Counted from the stretch's first letter, positions 1-10,828 are shown. The stretch is DNA of 64,000 bases from Blastocladiella emersonii ATCC 22665 (GCA_025594325.1 JANHCV010000012.1:434001-498000); one strand, 5' to 3'. Program-made: numbers and translations. Notes: a model not told the origin generated them from the sequence alone.

Positions 1-368
1 ATGGAAGCTTGCCACTAAATGCACTGGCCGCGGTGCGCCACGTCGTTGCTCGGATGGTCGCGCTGGCAGCCAACGACGCAGTAATTTAATCATTGCTGGG
101 CCGTTCGCAAGTCGATGCCCTGCACAGCTTCGAGGACGCGCTTGTCTGAGCGTCTCGCGGGATGAAACACAATCAATGCCTTGGATGCTCACGTGAACTG
201 GTGGAATGCAGTCCTGTCTTGGTCTGCCTTGCAGTGAATGCTCGTTCGCCCAGGCGCTTCCTCTCCCACTTCACGCTACGGTAACCGATGGAACTGCCAA
301 CTGGATGCATTAACGAGACTTTGGCCATTTTGCTTGACCACTCGCTGCAATCCAGCGCTTCGACCAAC

Positions 369-1517
369 ATGGAGCCCGCCTCCCGCCCACGAATCAATAT
401 GCCGCACGTGCTCGAGAACATCCTCGTTCGCGCCGTGTTTGCGCACAACGACCCGTGCGACGTGGCCGGCTTCACACAGTACATGAAGGTTACCTTTGCT
501 GAGGTTATCCCCGCAGTCCATTGCGCGGTCATCCAGCGATGCCTCAAGTTCCACGCGAATAACGCATTCGCAGCGGGTCGGGCCGCGGTACTCGAGAAGC
601 GACGTCAGCTCGGCCTTTCGCTTCGCGCTACGCGCACTGCCATCCAAGCGGCGGCAAATATTCGCTCGCTTGCCGTCTTTGAGTGGCTTCGGGAGACCGG
701 AGCGAGTTTGGATGCGAGCTGGCTGAACCCGCACGCATCCGCTGCACTTTACGGAGCTGTTTATGACCACCCGGCGAGCACTCCAGGCGACGCTTTTGTC
801 CTAGAGAATCGAATCGTGACGCTCGAGGCGGCTCGCAATCTTGGTTTGACGTTGGCTGCTCCGAACACCAGCGTTCGCCAGCTGCGGCTCACTGCTTGCA
901 CCATTGATCTTGCGCGACTGGTAGTACTTCGCTTTCCTGACAGCTTGGCCAAACTCGAGCTGGACCTGTACTGGTTGCCCCGCACTATTTCCGCAGATTC
1001 GTTCAAAGGTTGGCGATGGCCGCCGCACCTCGAACATCTCAAGCTCGCCAATATCGTGTTTGCCTCGACGACTATGCGTCCGCTGCTGCTGAAATTTCCC
1101 GCGACCCTGACGACATTTATCTTGGATGCATGTAACCTCGGCGACGACGGCGTACTCCGTGTCATCCAAAAGCTCCCGTCCACCCTGACAAGCCTCGGGC
1201 TCGTCGCTTGCGAAATCACGGGCAGCGGACTTGAACGCGTCCTTGTGCGGCTCCCAGTTTCTCTGACTAGCCTCGACCTCAGGTCAAACCGACTCAACTT
1301 CTTAGTTTACGAGAAATCGCGATGGGCGTTTCCCAGCCCGCTCACGCACCTTGTTCTCGACAATAACAGATTCAAACCGACGGGGATCGTCCCGCTTGGA
1401 AACGGAGTCCCTGCTGGACTCCAATCTTTGAGTCTCAAGTCCTGCGAACTGTTTTCCTGGGACCTTCATTACTTGCGAGCGCGGCTTCCCGGGCTCAAAA
1501 ACCTGGAACTTCGGTGA
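369..1517 (+). CDS. Leucine-rich-repeat protein, intact family member
   Basis: A single open exon encodes 382 residues from the ATG at 369; an in-frame ATG at 288 would add 27 residues. I prefer 369 because the other family members here (28061, 40558 minus, 40654) also place only 10-20 residues before the helical segment resembling 'PHVLENILVRAV'. The first ~150 residues are helical and include the family signature 'FEWLRETG' (compare 'LEWWRESG', 'LEWYRESG'). After that come RNI-like leucine-rich repeats of the type 'LPSTLTSLGLVACEITGSGL', running to the stop. This is the only copy of the family in the window without an internal stop or frameshift. It lacks the intron seen after the N-terminal region in two relatives. 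No catalytic motif is visible; a protein-interaction role is inferred from the repeats only. Confidence 0.7.
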   Translation: MEPASRPRINMPHVLENILVRAVFAHNDPCDVAGFTQYMKVTFAEVIPAVHCAVIQRCLKFHANNAFAAGRAAVLEKRRQLGLSLRATRTAIQAAANIRSLAVFEWLRETGASLDASWLNPHASAALYGAVYDHPASTPGDAFVLENRIVTLEAARNLGLTLAAPNTSVRQLRLTACTIDLARLVVLRFPDSLAKLELDLYWLPRTISADSFKGWRWPPHLEHLKLANIVFASTTMRPLLLKFPATLTTFILDACNLGDDGVLRVIQKLPSTLTSLGLVACEITGSGLERVLVRLPVSLTSLDLRSNRLNFLVYEKSRWAFPSPLTHLVLDNNRFKPTGIVPLGNGVPAGLQSLSLKSCELFSWDLHYLRARLPGLKNLELR

Positions 1518-2400
1518 TCCGGATCCGCGTTGCCTTAAACAGCGCTTGCTGTGGAATTCAACTGAACTCAAACTGCTCAAGCACGTCGGTTACTGACGCG
1601 AAGCGACGTGGAGCTTCTGTTCTAGAAGCGGAAAAGGCGTAGTGGCGATCTGGGCGTCAAAAGACCATATATAGTACCTGCTGTATTGGGAATATTGAGG
1701 CGGCGGGTTCGCCTGTCAGGCGATGTGGGCGCCGTTTCAATGCCGAGTCTAAGCTTGGGCCGTTCGTCGGTTAGCCGAACAGTCCCGCTCTCTTCCATTC
1801 GTCAGATTGACTTCGTGACTTTTCTGAGATCTCTGCAAAACGATCCTAAGTGAAATGCGACACATTCGAGAGTCAAGGATATTGGTGACATGGGCCGCAC
1901 AGGCCCTTCCCGCCTTTCAACTCTGTCAAATGGCACGGATTATTGGGTAGTCAGCGCGACGTGGTTGAGTCGTGCTCCTCGTCCGGCCATCGGGCAAGGC
2001 TTAAAGGACTCGCGCGACGCGATCGAACAACACGATTCTTTGCAACCACGACGCTCGTGGCTGTGGCCATGTTGGCCATGGACGCGTGCCTGCTACACGC
2101 CGCTTCTCACAAAGAGAACTTGGCCACCGTTGCCACATCATCAATCCCACGAACTGCTCAACGTGTTGGAGGCAATTTGCTACAGCGCCCTACACTTGGG
2201 CGAGCTGCCAGGCTCAGCAACGCGATTATCACTCCATCACGCACACACCACGGGTCATGAAGCATGATGTAAAAGCCTCCAGGTTTTATGAGCCCGCTCT
2301 TATGCAAGGTTTCTAAGCGGATCAGTGACGACCGGCGTGACCTTTTACCTCCCGCCGCGCTCGCGCGCTTCTGGTCATCTAACCGCAGCATCCCCCGCTT
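1518..2400. other. Intergenic stretch, no gene seen
   Basis: Short overlapping open frames on both strands show no domain, no splice pattern and no similarity to other parts of the window. Confidence 0.5.
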
Positions 2401-2729
2401 CATCACCAAACCGCGCCCCAGTCAAGTAAAATCGATCGACCGCCGATCCACCCTTTGAATGGGTCAGGCCCAGAAAGTCGATCGACGTCGAACCGATGTT
2501 TTACTTTTCTGATCGGCCCTGAGATCGATATGGCTGGACGCGTCAATCGAGGCTTCACGTGCGCTTGAACGACGCGTCGTCCGACCGCTGGAGACAGCGA
2601 CGAACGAGATCTTTTCCCGCCCGATTGATAAAAGTAACATGTTGATCGGGTCCGCTGCACTCCTCGAACGATCACTCGCATGACCCAGTCCTGACCTTGA
2701 ACGACACACCGAATGAGACGCCATTTGGT

Positions 2730-3189
2730 ATTTATATGCGCAGTAGCACATGCTGGATGGGTGGGAAGGACAGGAAGAGCCGACGAAGCGGGCCGCAGCG
2801 TGGTCGCCGACCCGCCCGTGCGACGAGCGACGCGTCGGCGCGCAGGCGGTTGTCCGTGACACACGCCGCGAGCCCCGTCGCCTTGGCCGCGGTCGCCGTC
2901 AGTCCTGCTTCTTGACTGCTCGCGTTGTTGATGGACTTGAGCTGCTCGACGGCCGACTCGAGCAGGTGGACCTTGAGGGCGGTCGGCGAGGGCAGCGGCG
3001 GGCGGTGCAGCTGGCTGACTTGAGGAGGTACTCGAGCAGCAGGTGGTGGGGACGCGCGGGGACCGAGTTGATCTCGTACGTCAGCGTGAGTCCGAGTTCT
3101 TGACCCGGCCGGGAACGCAACCCGACTGGACAGCGAGTGCAGCAGGAGCCCGGCTTGTTCAGCTACAACGAACGCGTAACAGTCAACCA

Positions 3190-3262
<73 letters not shown>

Positions 3263-3600
3263 AGGTCGGACCGGGTCGCAGACCTTGACCATGAACGAGT
3301 ACGCAGCCGAGTGCGGGCTCGAGGGCAGCGCCGACCGGTCGGTGGGCGGGCCCCGCAGCAGCTTGTCGTGGTAGATCGAGCCTACGGACGAAGTGGCGGC
3401 GACGAGTGAGCGATGATCAAGAAGGTGTTGGGCGAGCGGGTCGCATCAGCGGCAACCAGCCCAGCAACGCGAGCGCACCAGCTCCCGTGCAGTGGAACCG
3501 GAAAGCGCCGACATTCTGGGCGATCGATCACGACGAGTGCATGAGGGACAAGGTCCGTACCGCTCGACCTCAGGCGCGCCACGAGGGAGGATGATGAGAC
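2730..3600 (-). pseudogene. Coding-like remnant, unidentified
   Basis: Read on the minus strand, this stretch gives protein-like text that jumps between frames, for example '[20 protein letters not shown]', '[20 protein letters not shown]' and '[20 protein letters not shown]'. The heptamer array at 3190-3259 interrupts it. It lies directly leftward of a Helitron-like terminus (3785-3854) that faces it, so it could be the degraded cargo of such an element. I could not assign a family, and it may be decayed host sequence. Confidence 0.25.
3190..3259. repeat. Heptamer minisatellite (GGATACG)10
   Basis: Ten perfect tandem copies of the 7-nt unit GGATACG. It is not a known telomere unit and lies 0.7 kb from a second heptamer array. 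Confidence 0.95.
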
Positions 3601-3784
3601 TTACCGCTACAGCTTGGTGTATTTGATAACCTACTCGACTTGGCCGTGTCAGTCTCGGTCCGTAAGCACGCCAACCGATGCGCATACCTCGGACTCGGAC
3701 TCGCGCGTGCAGCCCCGTTGCCGCATCCCGTATTCGATTGCGTAAGATGAGACGAAGAGTAAGACTGACCAGTACGAAGAAACT

Positions 3785-3854
3785 GCCTCCCACAGAAAAA
3801 AGGGGCGCTTCGCGGATGGAGAAGAATCAGCTGTAGCGAAGCTACAGCTGAGTT
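3785..3854 (-). mobile_element. Helitron-like terminus fragment with perfect palindrome
   Basis: Bases 3827-3851 form an inverted repeat with 11-bp arms (TCAGCTGTAGC) around a GAA loop. On the minus strand the stretch reads CTCAGCTGTAGC, then TTCGC, then CTGTGGGAG. This is the same order of short motifs found at the 5' end of the element at 29648 (CTCAGCTGTAGC, AGCGAAGC, CTGTGGGAG). I read it as the 5' terminus of a related element oriented leftward. No matching 3' hairpin end was found nearby. Confidence 0.5.
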
Positions 3855-3934
3855 TTTTGAAAACACGAAAACGGACACTCGGGAGTTACGTACGGGCTAA
3901 GCTCGCCCAGGCGTGAGTGAAAGGTCAGTCAGCG

Positions 3935-4046
3935 TCAACCTTCAACCTTCAACCTTCAACCTTCAACCTTCAACCTTCAACCTTCAACCTTCAACCTTCA
4001 ACCTTCAACCTTCAACCTTCAACCTTCAACCTTCAACCTTGAACCT
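3935..4046. repeat. Heptamer minisatellite (TCAACCT)15-16
   Basis: Fifteen perfect copies of TCAACCT (3935-4039) are followed by one copy with a single mismatch. The complementary unit is AGGTTGA. Confidence 0.95.
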
Positions 4047-4049
4047 TGG

Positions 4050-5080
4050 CAGGTGCCGATGCTCGTCTCACTCAAAACCGCATCCGCGTTGCGGTTGACG
4101 GCGACAACACCCAAGCGGCGATGCGGGCAAGAGGACATGAACACGAGCGGCTGGTTGGAGGAGGTGTCGGCGCGGGCGGGCACGAGCAGAGATGACGCTC
4201 AGCGAAACTTGGGGCGTTGGGCGGGCGAGCAGTACACTGAGACCAGCACGTGCAGAGGTTTCCGGCCGCCGCGAGCAGGAGGCGTGATTGGCAGCGTCAA
4301 CAACGGTGGTGGACAAGAAGCGGGAAGCACGCGCGCGGGGACCACGCCAAAGTCCTGCCGTGTGTACAATACGTAGTCGATCAGCCGTGGGAGCAGTGTG
4401 GGCGCCCAAAAAAAAAATCCCCTCAAGTATTGGTTGAAGCTGAGAACGAGCACGCGGAGCGCAAAGGGCGGCCTCAACCGACCAAAACGTTGGCAGCGAG
4501 AACGCGTGCGTGCTGCAGCTGCAGCGCGGCGGCCCGATCCGGGGGATAGAAGTGAGAGAGAGGCGGATCGCGCGCATAGACTTCGAGTCGCTCACGCATG
4601 ACGCACGCGGTGACCAATGCCGCGCACGCCACGGCGGCGGCGGGCGTCGCAGTCAAAACGGTTGACGGGAAGGCAAACGTGCGCAAAATCAACTGCCGAC
4701 AGACACCCCCAGATCTCGCACGCCCACGGCGCTGGTCGCATGAAAACACGAGCAATGCCTGCAAAAGAACGCGGCGCAGGTCGGATTTCTCACATCAGCA
4801 CCGAGCAGGAGTGCGGTAGATCCGGCCCATAAAGTTCAAAAGCGCGCTCAAAGCTGCTGCTCACCGAGATGGTCGAGTCGCGGGTCAACGCGCTGGCCGG
4901 CCCACGACGGTGCCTCGACGTTGATTGATCACGCGCTGCTCACTATTGGTCAGCATCTTTCGACCAAACTTGGAAATGAGCAGACTGCTAGCGCCACGGC
5001 CGCGGCCTTTGCGTGCCTCAAGCCAGAGCTCAAGCGCGCGCTCTTTCTGCCGCTTTACCCGAGCGTCAATCACGTTGCCC
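4050..5080. other. No confident gene; weak minus-strand coding-like text
   Basis: Minus-strand frames give protein-like pieces ('VKRQKERALELWLEARKGRG', 'PAAAVACAALVTACVMRERL') that do not join into one frame. I do not recognise a family. An A9 tract lies at 4409. The stretch ends where the left arm of the inverted duplication begins. Confidence 0.3.
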
Positions 5081-5293
5081 GTCAAGACACGGTCACGCCG
5101 ATGTCACGCCGCGATTGCGAGACATGATCCTGCGCTCGACGGAGTCGCCGCTCTCATTTCGCTCTCCATCTTCCGTCCGGCTCGCTAACCCCTGCCGCGC
5201 TCTTGAGACGGATCGAGCCGCTCGGCCTCCTGGGCACGGTCCTGACGATGAAAAGAAGGATGACGCTCTCGGAAACGTACAGATGAGGGCAAG

Positions 5294-5996
5294 CTACTCC
5301 ATTTTTCGCTGAAACGCGCTACGGTACGCGAGCCACCCCTCGCCGGCGAGGATGATCATGGCCAGGCTGAATGCGGCCATGACGCGCTACAATCGTATGA
5401 GCCTCGTTAGGATTCACCCGTAACCCGCTTCCTCGCTCGGCAAGGCGTACCCAGGCGACATTGTCCGAGATGGTCGGCCCGATCCACATGACGGCCACAA
5501 AGACGGACGCGGCGGTGAAGAAGACATTGAAGGACCCGATCAGGACCTTGGACACGGCCTTGGGGTCCTCGACGAGGTGCGCCGCATCGGGTGACGCGAG
5601 ATCGCTAAGACGGCGGCCCTTCATCCGCTCGTACTCGAACTCTTCCTGCTCAGCGCGGATCGCGGCGAGGATGCGCTGCAACTCGGGCGACCACTCGAGA
5701 GTGGCGGTCAGCGGCCGCGCGTAACGAGGTCCATGCACGGGAACGAGTACCTTGGGCTTGGGCGCTTGCGGCGCAAAGTGGACGCGGGAGCCACGAGTCA
5801 GCTCGTCAAACGGCGGCACCACACCGTCTTCGGAAGCGACTCTCTCTTTGGTCTCGGTGTGACACGCGAGCAGGACCGAGAACGGGACGTGGTCGTCGTC
5901 GAGGAACGGCGCAAGCGTCGCGCGTGTCGATTCACTCACGTCGGCATGAAGCAAGAAGCCGCGCATGCTCGGTGTCATCAAGAGGTCGATTCCCAT
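5294..5996 (-). CDS. Vma12/TMEM199-like V-ATPase assembly factor (intact copy)
   Basis: Two exons, 5996-5451 and 5386-5294, encode 212 residues; the 64-nt intron starts GTACGC and ends TTGTAG. Proteins of this family (PF11712) sit in the ER membrane and assist assembly of the V-ATPase Vo sector. The sequence shows a charged coiled stretch, 'SPELQRILAAIRAEQEEFEYERM', typical of the family just before the membrane part. A first membrane segment follows ('VLIGSFNVFFTAASVFVAVM'), and a second is encoded by exon 2 ('AAFSLAMIILAGEGWLAY'). It diverges from gene X across about 140 bp. A second copy at 35162-35867 has in-frame stops, so this is the only intact copy in the window. The assignment rests on topology and the coiled motif. 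Confidence 0.75.
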
Positions 5997-6135
5997 GGCG
6001 TTGCAGCATGTTGAATCAAGAATACATGGAAGCAGGTTTGTCGAGGGGAGAGGAAGGGGCGCGAGCGGCGCAACGCGTCCTTCATGTCGCCGCCGCCAAC
6101 CTCCCCCTACCCCCGAACCCCTCACACACCATGCA

Positions 6136-7191
6136 ATGTATCCATTGACAGCAAGCAAGCAGCCGCAAACACGCATCGGCCTCCGTCCACAAGCCCTGGG
6201 CGCGCGCGGGACCGCCGACGGCGATGCGAACGTGGGCGCCATCGAGCTCGCAGCGTACGACGCACGTCTGCGCAGGCTGCACGATCGCGCCGTCGAAGAG
6301 CAGCGGGTCCAACGAGAGCAGCAACTCGCGGCGCGGCGGCGGCGTGGCCCTCGCACGCGGGTCTCCTCGACCAAGAAGCCCGTCGCCATGAAGCAGGAGG
6401 ACCCGCCGCGGCCGCTGCCGTCGCCTCCGCCCGAGCCGATTTGTCCTTCGACATCTCCGCTGCTAGATGACGTTCCGGCTGTTGGCGACCTCCTGCGCAT
6501 GCTTCGGACGCGCCAGAAGCAGGCGGCGAAGTCGCCCGACCGTGGGAACGCGGCGTCGCCAAGTTGGCCGGCGCTTCCTCGTCCGCTCCAGCCGTCTTTA
6601 TCGCCACCACTCCCGCCACCTTTAAGAACGATCCAGGCCATTGCTATCCAGACCGACGATCCGCCAGACCCGCTGCAACCACGCTCGCCGACGCGGGGGC
6701 CGCCCGTCGAGCTTATCGCGCTGACCCCGCGTCGACCACGACTTTCCGTCGTACCTCCAGTGCGGATACCGTCGCAAGTGCCAGCCGCAGTACCTCGGCC
6801 AGCTCAAGATCCGCCGGCACCACGCTCGCGTCGACGGAAACGACGCCCCGGGCCGCCCTTTGGCCTCATCGAAATCGCTTCGACCGCCGCCGCACCACTG
6901 GTCCTCTCGACCCGGACAACGCGCGTGCACGTCCACCCGCTTCTCCCCGCTGACCGCGACCGCGCCGTACTTGCCGTCGATGTCTCGCGCGCGGCGCGGA
7001 TCCACGCGAACCGCCGGTCGCGCGCCGACTTTGTCGCCGACCACTACGGAGTGCGCGACCCCGCCGAGCTGTTCCGGCTCGTGGACCGGGCCGAGTCGCT
7101 CATCTTCGCCGGTTTGATGCGCGGGGTGGTGCGCGAGGTGGACGCGGCGCTCGGCGGCGTTGTCGATGCGACGTTTCGTGGCGAGCTCTGA
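6136..7191 (+). CDS. Gene X, unknown Pro/Arg-rich protein (left copy)
   Basis: One open exon of 351 residues. I do not recognise the family. The N-terminal ~110 residues are basic with a short coiled segment ('DARLRRLHDRAVEEQRVQRE'). The middle (~110-250) is proline/arginine-rich and looks disordered. The C-terminal ~100 residues look folded and are best conserved between the two copies ('HYGVRDPAELFRLVDRAESL'). The second copy at 33950-35020 is also open throughout; I estimate roughly three quarters of residues match, with differences concentrated in the disordered middle. Both copies staying open while their neighbours decay suggests constraint. It shares a divergent promoter with the Vma12-like gene. 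Confidence 0.6.
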   Translation: MYPLTASKQPQTRIGLRPQALGARGTADGDANVGAIELAAYDARLRRLHDRAVEEQRVQREQQLAARRRRGPRTRVSSTKKPVAMKQEDPPRPLPSPPPEPICPSTSPLLDDVPAVGDLLRMLRTRQKQAAKSPDRGNAASPSWPALPRPLQPSLSPPLPPPLRTIQAIAIQTDDPPDPLQPRSPTRGPPVELIALTPRRPRLSVVPPVRIPSQVPAAVPRPAQDPPAPRSRRRKRRPGPPFGLIEIASTAAAPLVLSTRTTRVHVHPLLPADRDRAVLAVDVSRAARIHANRRSRADFVADHYGVRDPAELFRLVDRAESLIFAGLMRGVVREVDAALGGVVDATFRGEL

Positions 7192-7232
7192 TCAACTCTC
7201 TACCCATACACTCTCTGACTTCCATGAATCAC

Positions 7233-7240
7233 ATGTAAAC
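7233..7240 (+). promoter_or_regulatory. ATGTAA start-stop element in leader
   Basis: ATGTAAAC lies 19 nt before the ALKBH1-like start at 7259. Read as RNA it is a minimal upstream open frame, AUG followed directly by UAA. The same octamer in the same position occurs at four other leaders in the window. Confidence 0.45.
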
Positions 7241-7258
7241 TTGCTGCAACGTGACATT

Positions 7259-8438
7259 ATGGGTCGCAAGAAGAAGCAGCTGATGGCGATGCAGGCGCCC
7301 GACCCGGCGAGCATCGCGGGGCAGACGCCGTTCCGCGCCGTCGAGCGAAAGTACAAGCAGCGCTACTCGCCGCTCGACCTCGCCGAGGTGTTTGACTGGA
7401 CGCAGTGGGATCCCAACGAGGATGAAGGTGATGTGGACTGGAGTGCGCCACCCGACGTGCCCGAGGGCCGACCGCCGTGCGCCGTCGCTGTGGAGACGGA
7501 GTCGAGCGTGCGCGACCTGCTCGCCGCCGAGTTCCCCGACCTCGACCTCCACAGCGACGGCGCATGACCGCCCGTCATCGCTTTCCTGGGCTTCCCTGGG
7601 TTCCTGTTCCTCCCCGCCGCGCTCCCGCCCGCGGTGCAGCGCCACCTCGCGCGCCGGTCGATTACGGCGTACACGGCGCCGCCCAACCAGTGCAACATGT
7701 CGGCCCACTGGTCCATCCCCGCGACGGGCCTGTGGCCGCTGCACGCTGCCGGCTCCACCGACGAGATCCCGCTGCGCCCGCCGCCCGCCGATGGCGACGA
7801 CAGCGACGAGGACGCGAGCGGGGCGTACGCGCGCGGGACTCCGCCGACGCACCTGACGCCGCTCCCCGCGGGCGCGCTGCTCGACCGCCTGCGCTGGTGC
7901 ACGCTCGGGTACCAGTACCACTGGGCCAGCAAGACGTACCGCAGCACCGAAATGTTTCCGTTCCCCGCCAACCTCGCAGGCGTCGCGCGCGCCATCGCAA
8001 CGGCCGTCGAGTCGGCGACTTATCGCGGGATCGAGGTCGGTACGCGGTACCCCGGCAAGCAGTACGTGGCGTAGGCCGGCGTGCTCAACGTGTACGGGTA
8101 CCGCGACGCGCTCATGGGCCACGTCGACGAGAGCGAGCCGAACCGCAACGCACCGCTCGTTTCGGTATCGCTTGGCGCATCCGCCATATTAGTGGTTGGC
8201 GGCGAGACGCGCGCCACACGGCCCATGGCGCTGCGGCTGCGGTCCGGCGACGCCGTCATCATGAGCGGGCCGGCACGCCGCGCGTTCCACGGGATCCCGC
8301 GCGTGCTCGAGGACGAGTGCCCGAACTGGATGGCCGAGGCCGAGGAGCAGAGCGCGGATGCCGAGTGGGGGCATGGTCGTCAAGTACCTCCGCGCGCGCA
8401 AGGCGAGGATCAATCTGAATGTGCGTCAGGTCTTCTAA
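7259..8438 (+). pseudogene. ALKBH1-like Fe(II)/2-oxoglutarate dioxygenase, full length but broken
   Basis: Translation matches AlkB homologue 1, a dioxygenase that demethylates nucleic acids. The core region 'LGYQYHWASKTY' is followed by 'VLNVYGYRDALMGHVDESE', which holds the HxD metal ligands. The distal His lies in 'FHGIPRVL' and the 2-oxoglutarate-binding Arg region in 'RINLNVRQVF' just before the stop. The frame is broken three times. TGA at 7565 occupies a position that is CGA (Arg) in the right-arm copy. TAG lies at 8072, immediately before the catalytic domain. A one-base frameshift near 8366-8372 separates the last 19 residues. No splice sites would remove these. With catalytic residues still recognisable, inactivation looks recent. 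Confidence 0.8.
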
Positions 8439-9070
8439 TACACGGTGTACGCGTCAATCTGAAGTTGCTCCCGCGATGGTCTCAGAACGCGCGCTGCAGC
8501 TTCTCCTCTTGCTCCCCACCCGCAATAGATAATCCGTCCACCCATGAAACTACACTCCATGCATCTGACCCGTCTTTGATGTTTCTCGCGTTAGCTGGCG
8601 AGCCTGATGCCCTGTTCGCTCAAATTAGACCACTTGACGGGATGCGATCGGCTTGGACCGAATCAGGATGATTTGGCTGAGGTATGCGTACCCGAGTACC
8701 GGCCCGCGTTGGCAAACTTGTGGTACGCATTTCCTACTGAAGTGGGCTTAGCGTGCTCGCTGACCCTGCAGCACCGATTCCCGGTTGTGCCCTGGAAACC
8801 AGTCACTGTCACGACTAGGCGCAGCGGCGCGTGCCATCCCCCGCCTATCGTTCTCCCGAAGCGCTTCTCATACCCACTCCGCGCGATTGTCGACGCACGA
8901 ATGCGTAGGCGTAGGGTCAATCGCCAGACGAGTCTGACAAGCGGCTGCGGGACTGCTTCGAAAACGAGCGGTGATCCGAAACCCGCACACCGCTTTGACT
9001 TGGCTGGTTCTGCATCATCAGCGCTCAGACGCGCTTACTTGCGGTTCTTCCAGCGTCGGAGCAAGGGTAC
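8439..9070. other. Left-arm sequence without a gene, deleted from the right arm
   Basis: No coding region or repeat is recognised. The corresponding stretch is absent from the right arm, where ALKBH1 is cut off at about 33235 and sequence matching 9075 follows. Confidence 0.5.
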
Positions 9071-9074
9071 AGCG

Positions 9075-9590
9075 TGGCCGCGGGTGTTTGTTACATGGAC
9101 ATTGATTCTCGAACCCGCTCGCAATGTAGCATCATAACCTTAACCTCGATCCCAAAGCCATCTCGCCGTGTCAGCTTGGCGGATCGACATGGCACCTCGA
9201 GCTTTAGCGTTTGCGACATGGGCTCCGAATGCGCCAACAACGACGTGCTACGAGCTCACGACCTCCCGGCTCGAGTATAGTGGGCGCAGCGCTCGCGTGA
9301 GCGCCGTGAAAAACTACGCGTCGCTCACGCGGGTGCTGCGGTCGAGAAAACTCGCGCTGGGCGCGGTTGCGCATCTCGTCGCTGCGTCGGACCGGCGTGC
9401 CTGTGATTGGGCCGTTCCGTTTTCACGGCAATCGATTCATTCATTCATTTCATATACATACACGCCGTGTATATGCTGAATTAGAGGGTTTCTCCTCAAT
9501 TTCCCAGGAAGCTGTCCCGTCGTTGCTGACGCGATGCGCCACACACGTGTTCCAAGACACGTCGGCGCACGACTACAACTGCTTCGTGTC
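9075..9590 (+). repeat. Non-coding repeat, uninterrupted copy (empty Helitron site)
   Basis: The reverse complement of this stretch matches 29525-29647 joined to 32774-33160. The join falls between bases 9458 and 9459, where this copy reads, on the minus strand, CGTGTA then TGTATATG with nothing inserted. It includes a run of ATTC/GAAT-type tetramers at 9436-9449. No convincing protein is encoded. Confidence 0.85.
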
Positions 9591-9675
9591 CGGACGCGTG
9601 AGGAGAATTGGAAAACGTTCTCGACCGGAGAAGGTGTATTGCGGTCACGGAAACGTGTCAACTTATGATTGCGGC

Positions 9676-10418
9676 TCAGTGAATGAAGCTGCTGATCGGG
9701 CACCGCTTCACAAACGCCTGTTGCACGTTTGGGCTGAAGAGACCGTTGCGCGTGAGCATGATCGAGTTTGGGCACGATGGAAGCGATGGAATGAGATACC
9801 ACAGCGCCTCCTCGTCAAACCCGTATTGCTCGAGTCGCAGAGCCACAAGGTTGGCTGGAATATTCGAAGCGATCACCTTGGCGCCATCCACTGCAACTCG
9901 GCCAGCAAGTTCACCGCAGTGTTTGACATAAACGTGTACATGATGGTGAGGGATTGCAGTCCAGTCGGCAATGCGCGTACAAGCGCATCGAATGCTGAAG
10001 GTGAGAAAGCGCAGTCAAGGAGGTCGAGGGCGATCAAGGAGGTGGGCAAGCAGTCGAGCCCGGTCACGCACAATGGGCCAATGGATTTGAGGCATAGCGA
10101 CTCGAGTCCCTCGTGAAGCCACGAGTCATCGAGTTGGTCGGCTTGGTAGTCGGTTGGGATGTTAGTCGGGGAGATGGAGCGGATAGAGCTCGGGAAGCGC
10201 ATCGATTGCAGCAGTGGTAAAGTGATAACGCAGTCCTCGAAGAGCACCTCGTCTACGGCACAGTCGGGCTGAGAAAGCAGGTGGGCAATCAGTTCGGCCC
10301 CGCCGCGAGTAAGCCGGACGGAATCAAGCTCAAGTTGATCAAGCGAGCCCAAAGTAAGGTCCTCGTAAAGGTCGCGCACGAGCAAGTCGCCGTTTGACGC
10401 CAAAGAATAGCCGTGAAA
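9676..10418 (-). pseudogene. LRR-family gene fragment
   Basis: The minus strand reads LRR-family text beginning 'ASNGDLLVRDLY', after a plausible acceptor ending GTCTAG at 10419. This aligns with the start of exon 2 in the LRR gene at 28559 ('AADGDLFVAHGY'). Repeats such as 'LPTSLIALDLLDCAFSPSAF' follow. The frame stops at 9873, and the final repeats ('IPANLVALRLEQYGFDEEAL') continue in another frame. Exon 1 is missing: a piece of the WD40 gene lies immediately upstream instead. Similarity to the 28-29.5 kb gene is much lower than for the rest of the arms, so it may be a different paralogue or a fast-evolving copy. Confidence 0.6.
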
Positions 10419-10486
10419 CTAGACGGGATGCGAGTAAGTGAGGCTAAGATCGGGCTCGGCATGCTGTGAAGTGTGAAAGTACCGCA

Positions 10487-10828
10487 CCTGCCTACCCGCC
10501 TCACCACCGTCCGCCGCGACCACGAGTTCCTTGAACTGCGAGCTGCCGCAGACGGACACTCGGCGATCCGCTCGTTGGCTGCGCCCTCGACGAGGTCGTT
10601 ATCCCCTTCCTCCTCATCGTCGTCATCATGTTTGTGGTGGTGGTGAAGCTTCTCGCCCGACGACGCGACGAGCGACCGCTTGCTCGCGGGCAACGGCGGG
10701 ATGGGTTCCATGGAGTCATCGGCGGCAACGCGCCCGCGCGACGCGCTGCGGATCGACGAGCTCGACCGCCTTAGCGAGTCCGCGAGGCTCGACATGCTGC
10801 GGACCAGCGTGCTTGCCATGGTGCCGAT
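10487..10828 (-). pseudogene. Duplicated 3' fragment of the WD40 gene
   Basis: This is a near copy of 26494-26830, the last coding part of the WD40 protein gene. It shares 'MASTLVRSMSSLADSLRRSS' and the His/Asp/Glu-rich run before 'NDLVEGAANERIAECP'. After 'ECP' one base is lost relative to the intact gene (CCGTCTGC against CCGTACTGC), so the C-terminal zinc-ribbon-like CxxC is frameshifted away. No WD repeats are present. The fragment abuts, in the same orientation, a putative donor (GTGCGG) leading into the LRR fragment. Confidence 0.8.

Noticed and set aside
3190-4046. Heptamer arrays as CRISPR or telomere
   Set aside because: There are no spacers between units, the units do not match known telomere repeats, and the arrays are internal and different from each other.
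4474-4764. Cyclin-like segment on the minus strand
   Set aside because: Only a short helix resembles a cyclin fold; no continuous frame or flanking motif supports it.
9168-9479. A small protein in the non-coding repeat (similar frames in both copies)
   Set aside because: Frame similarity follows from DNA identity; the frame is open by chance, runs off the repeat differently in each copy, and has no domain.
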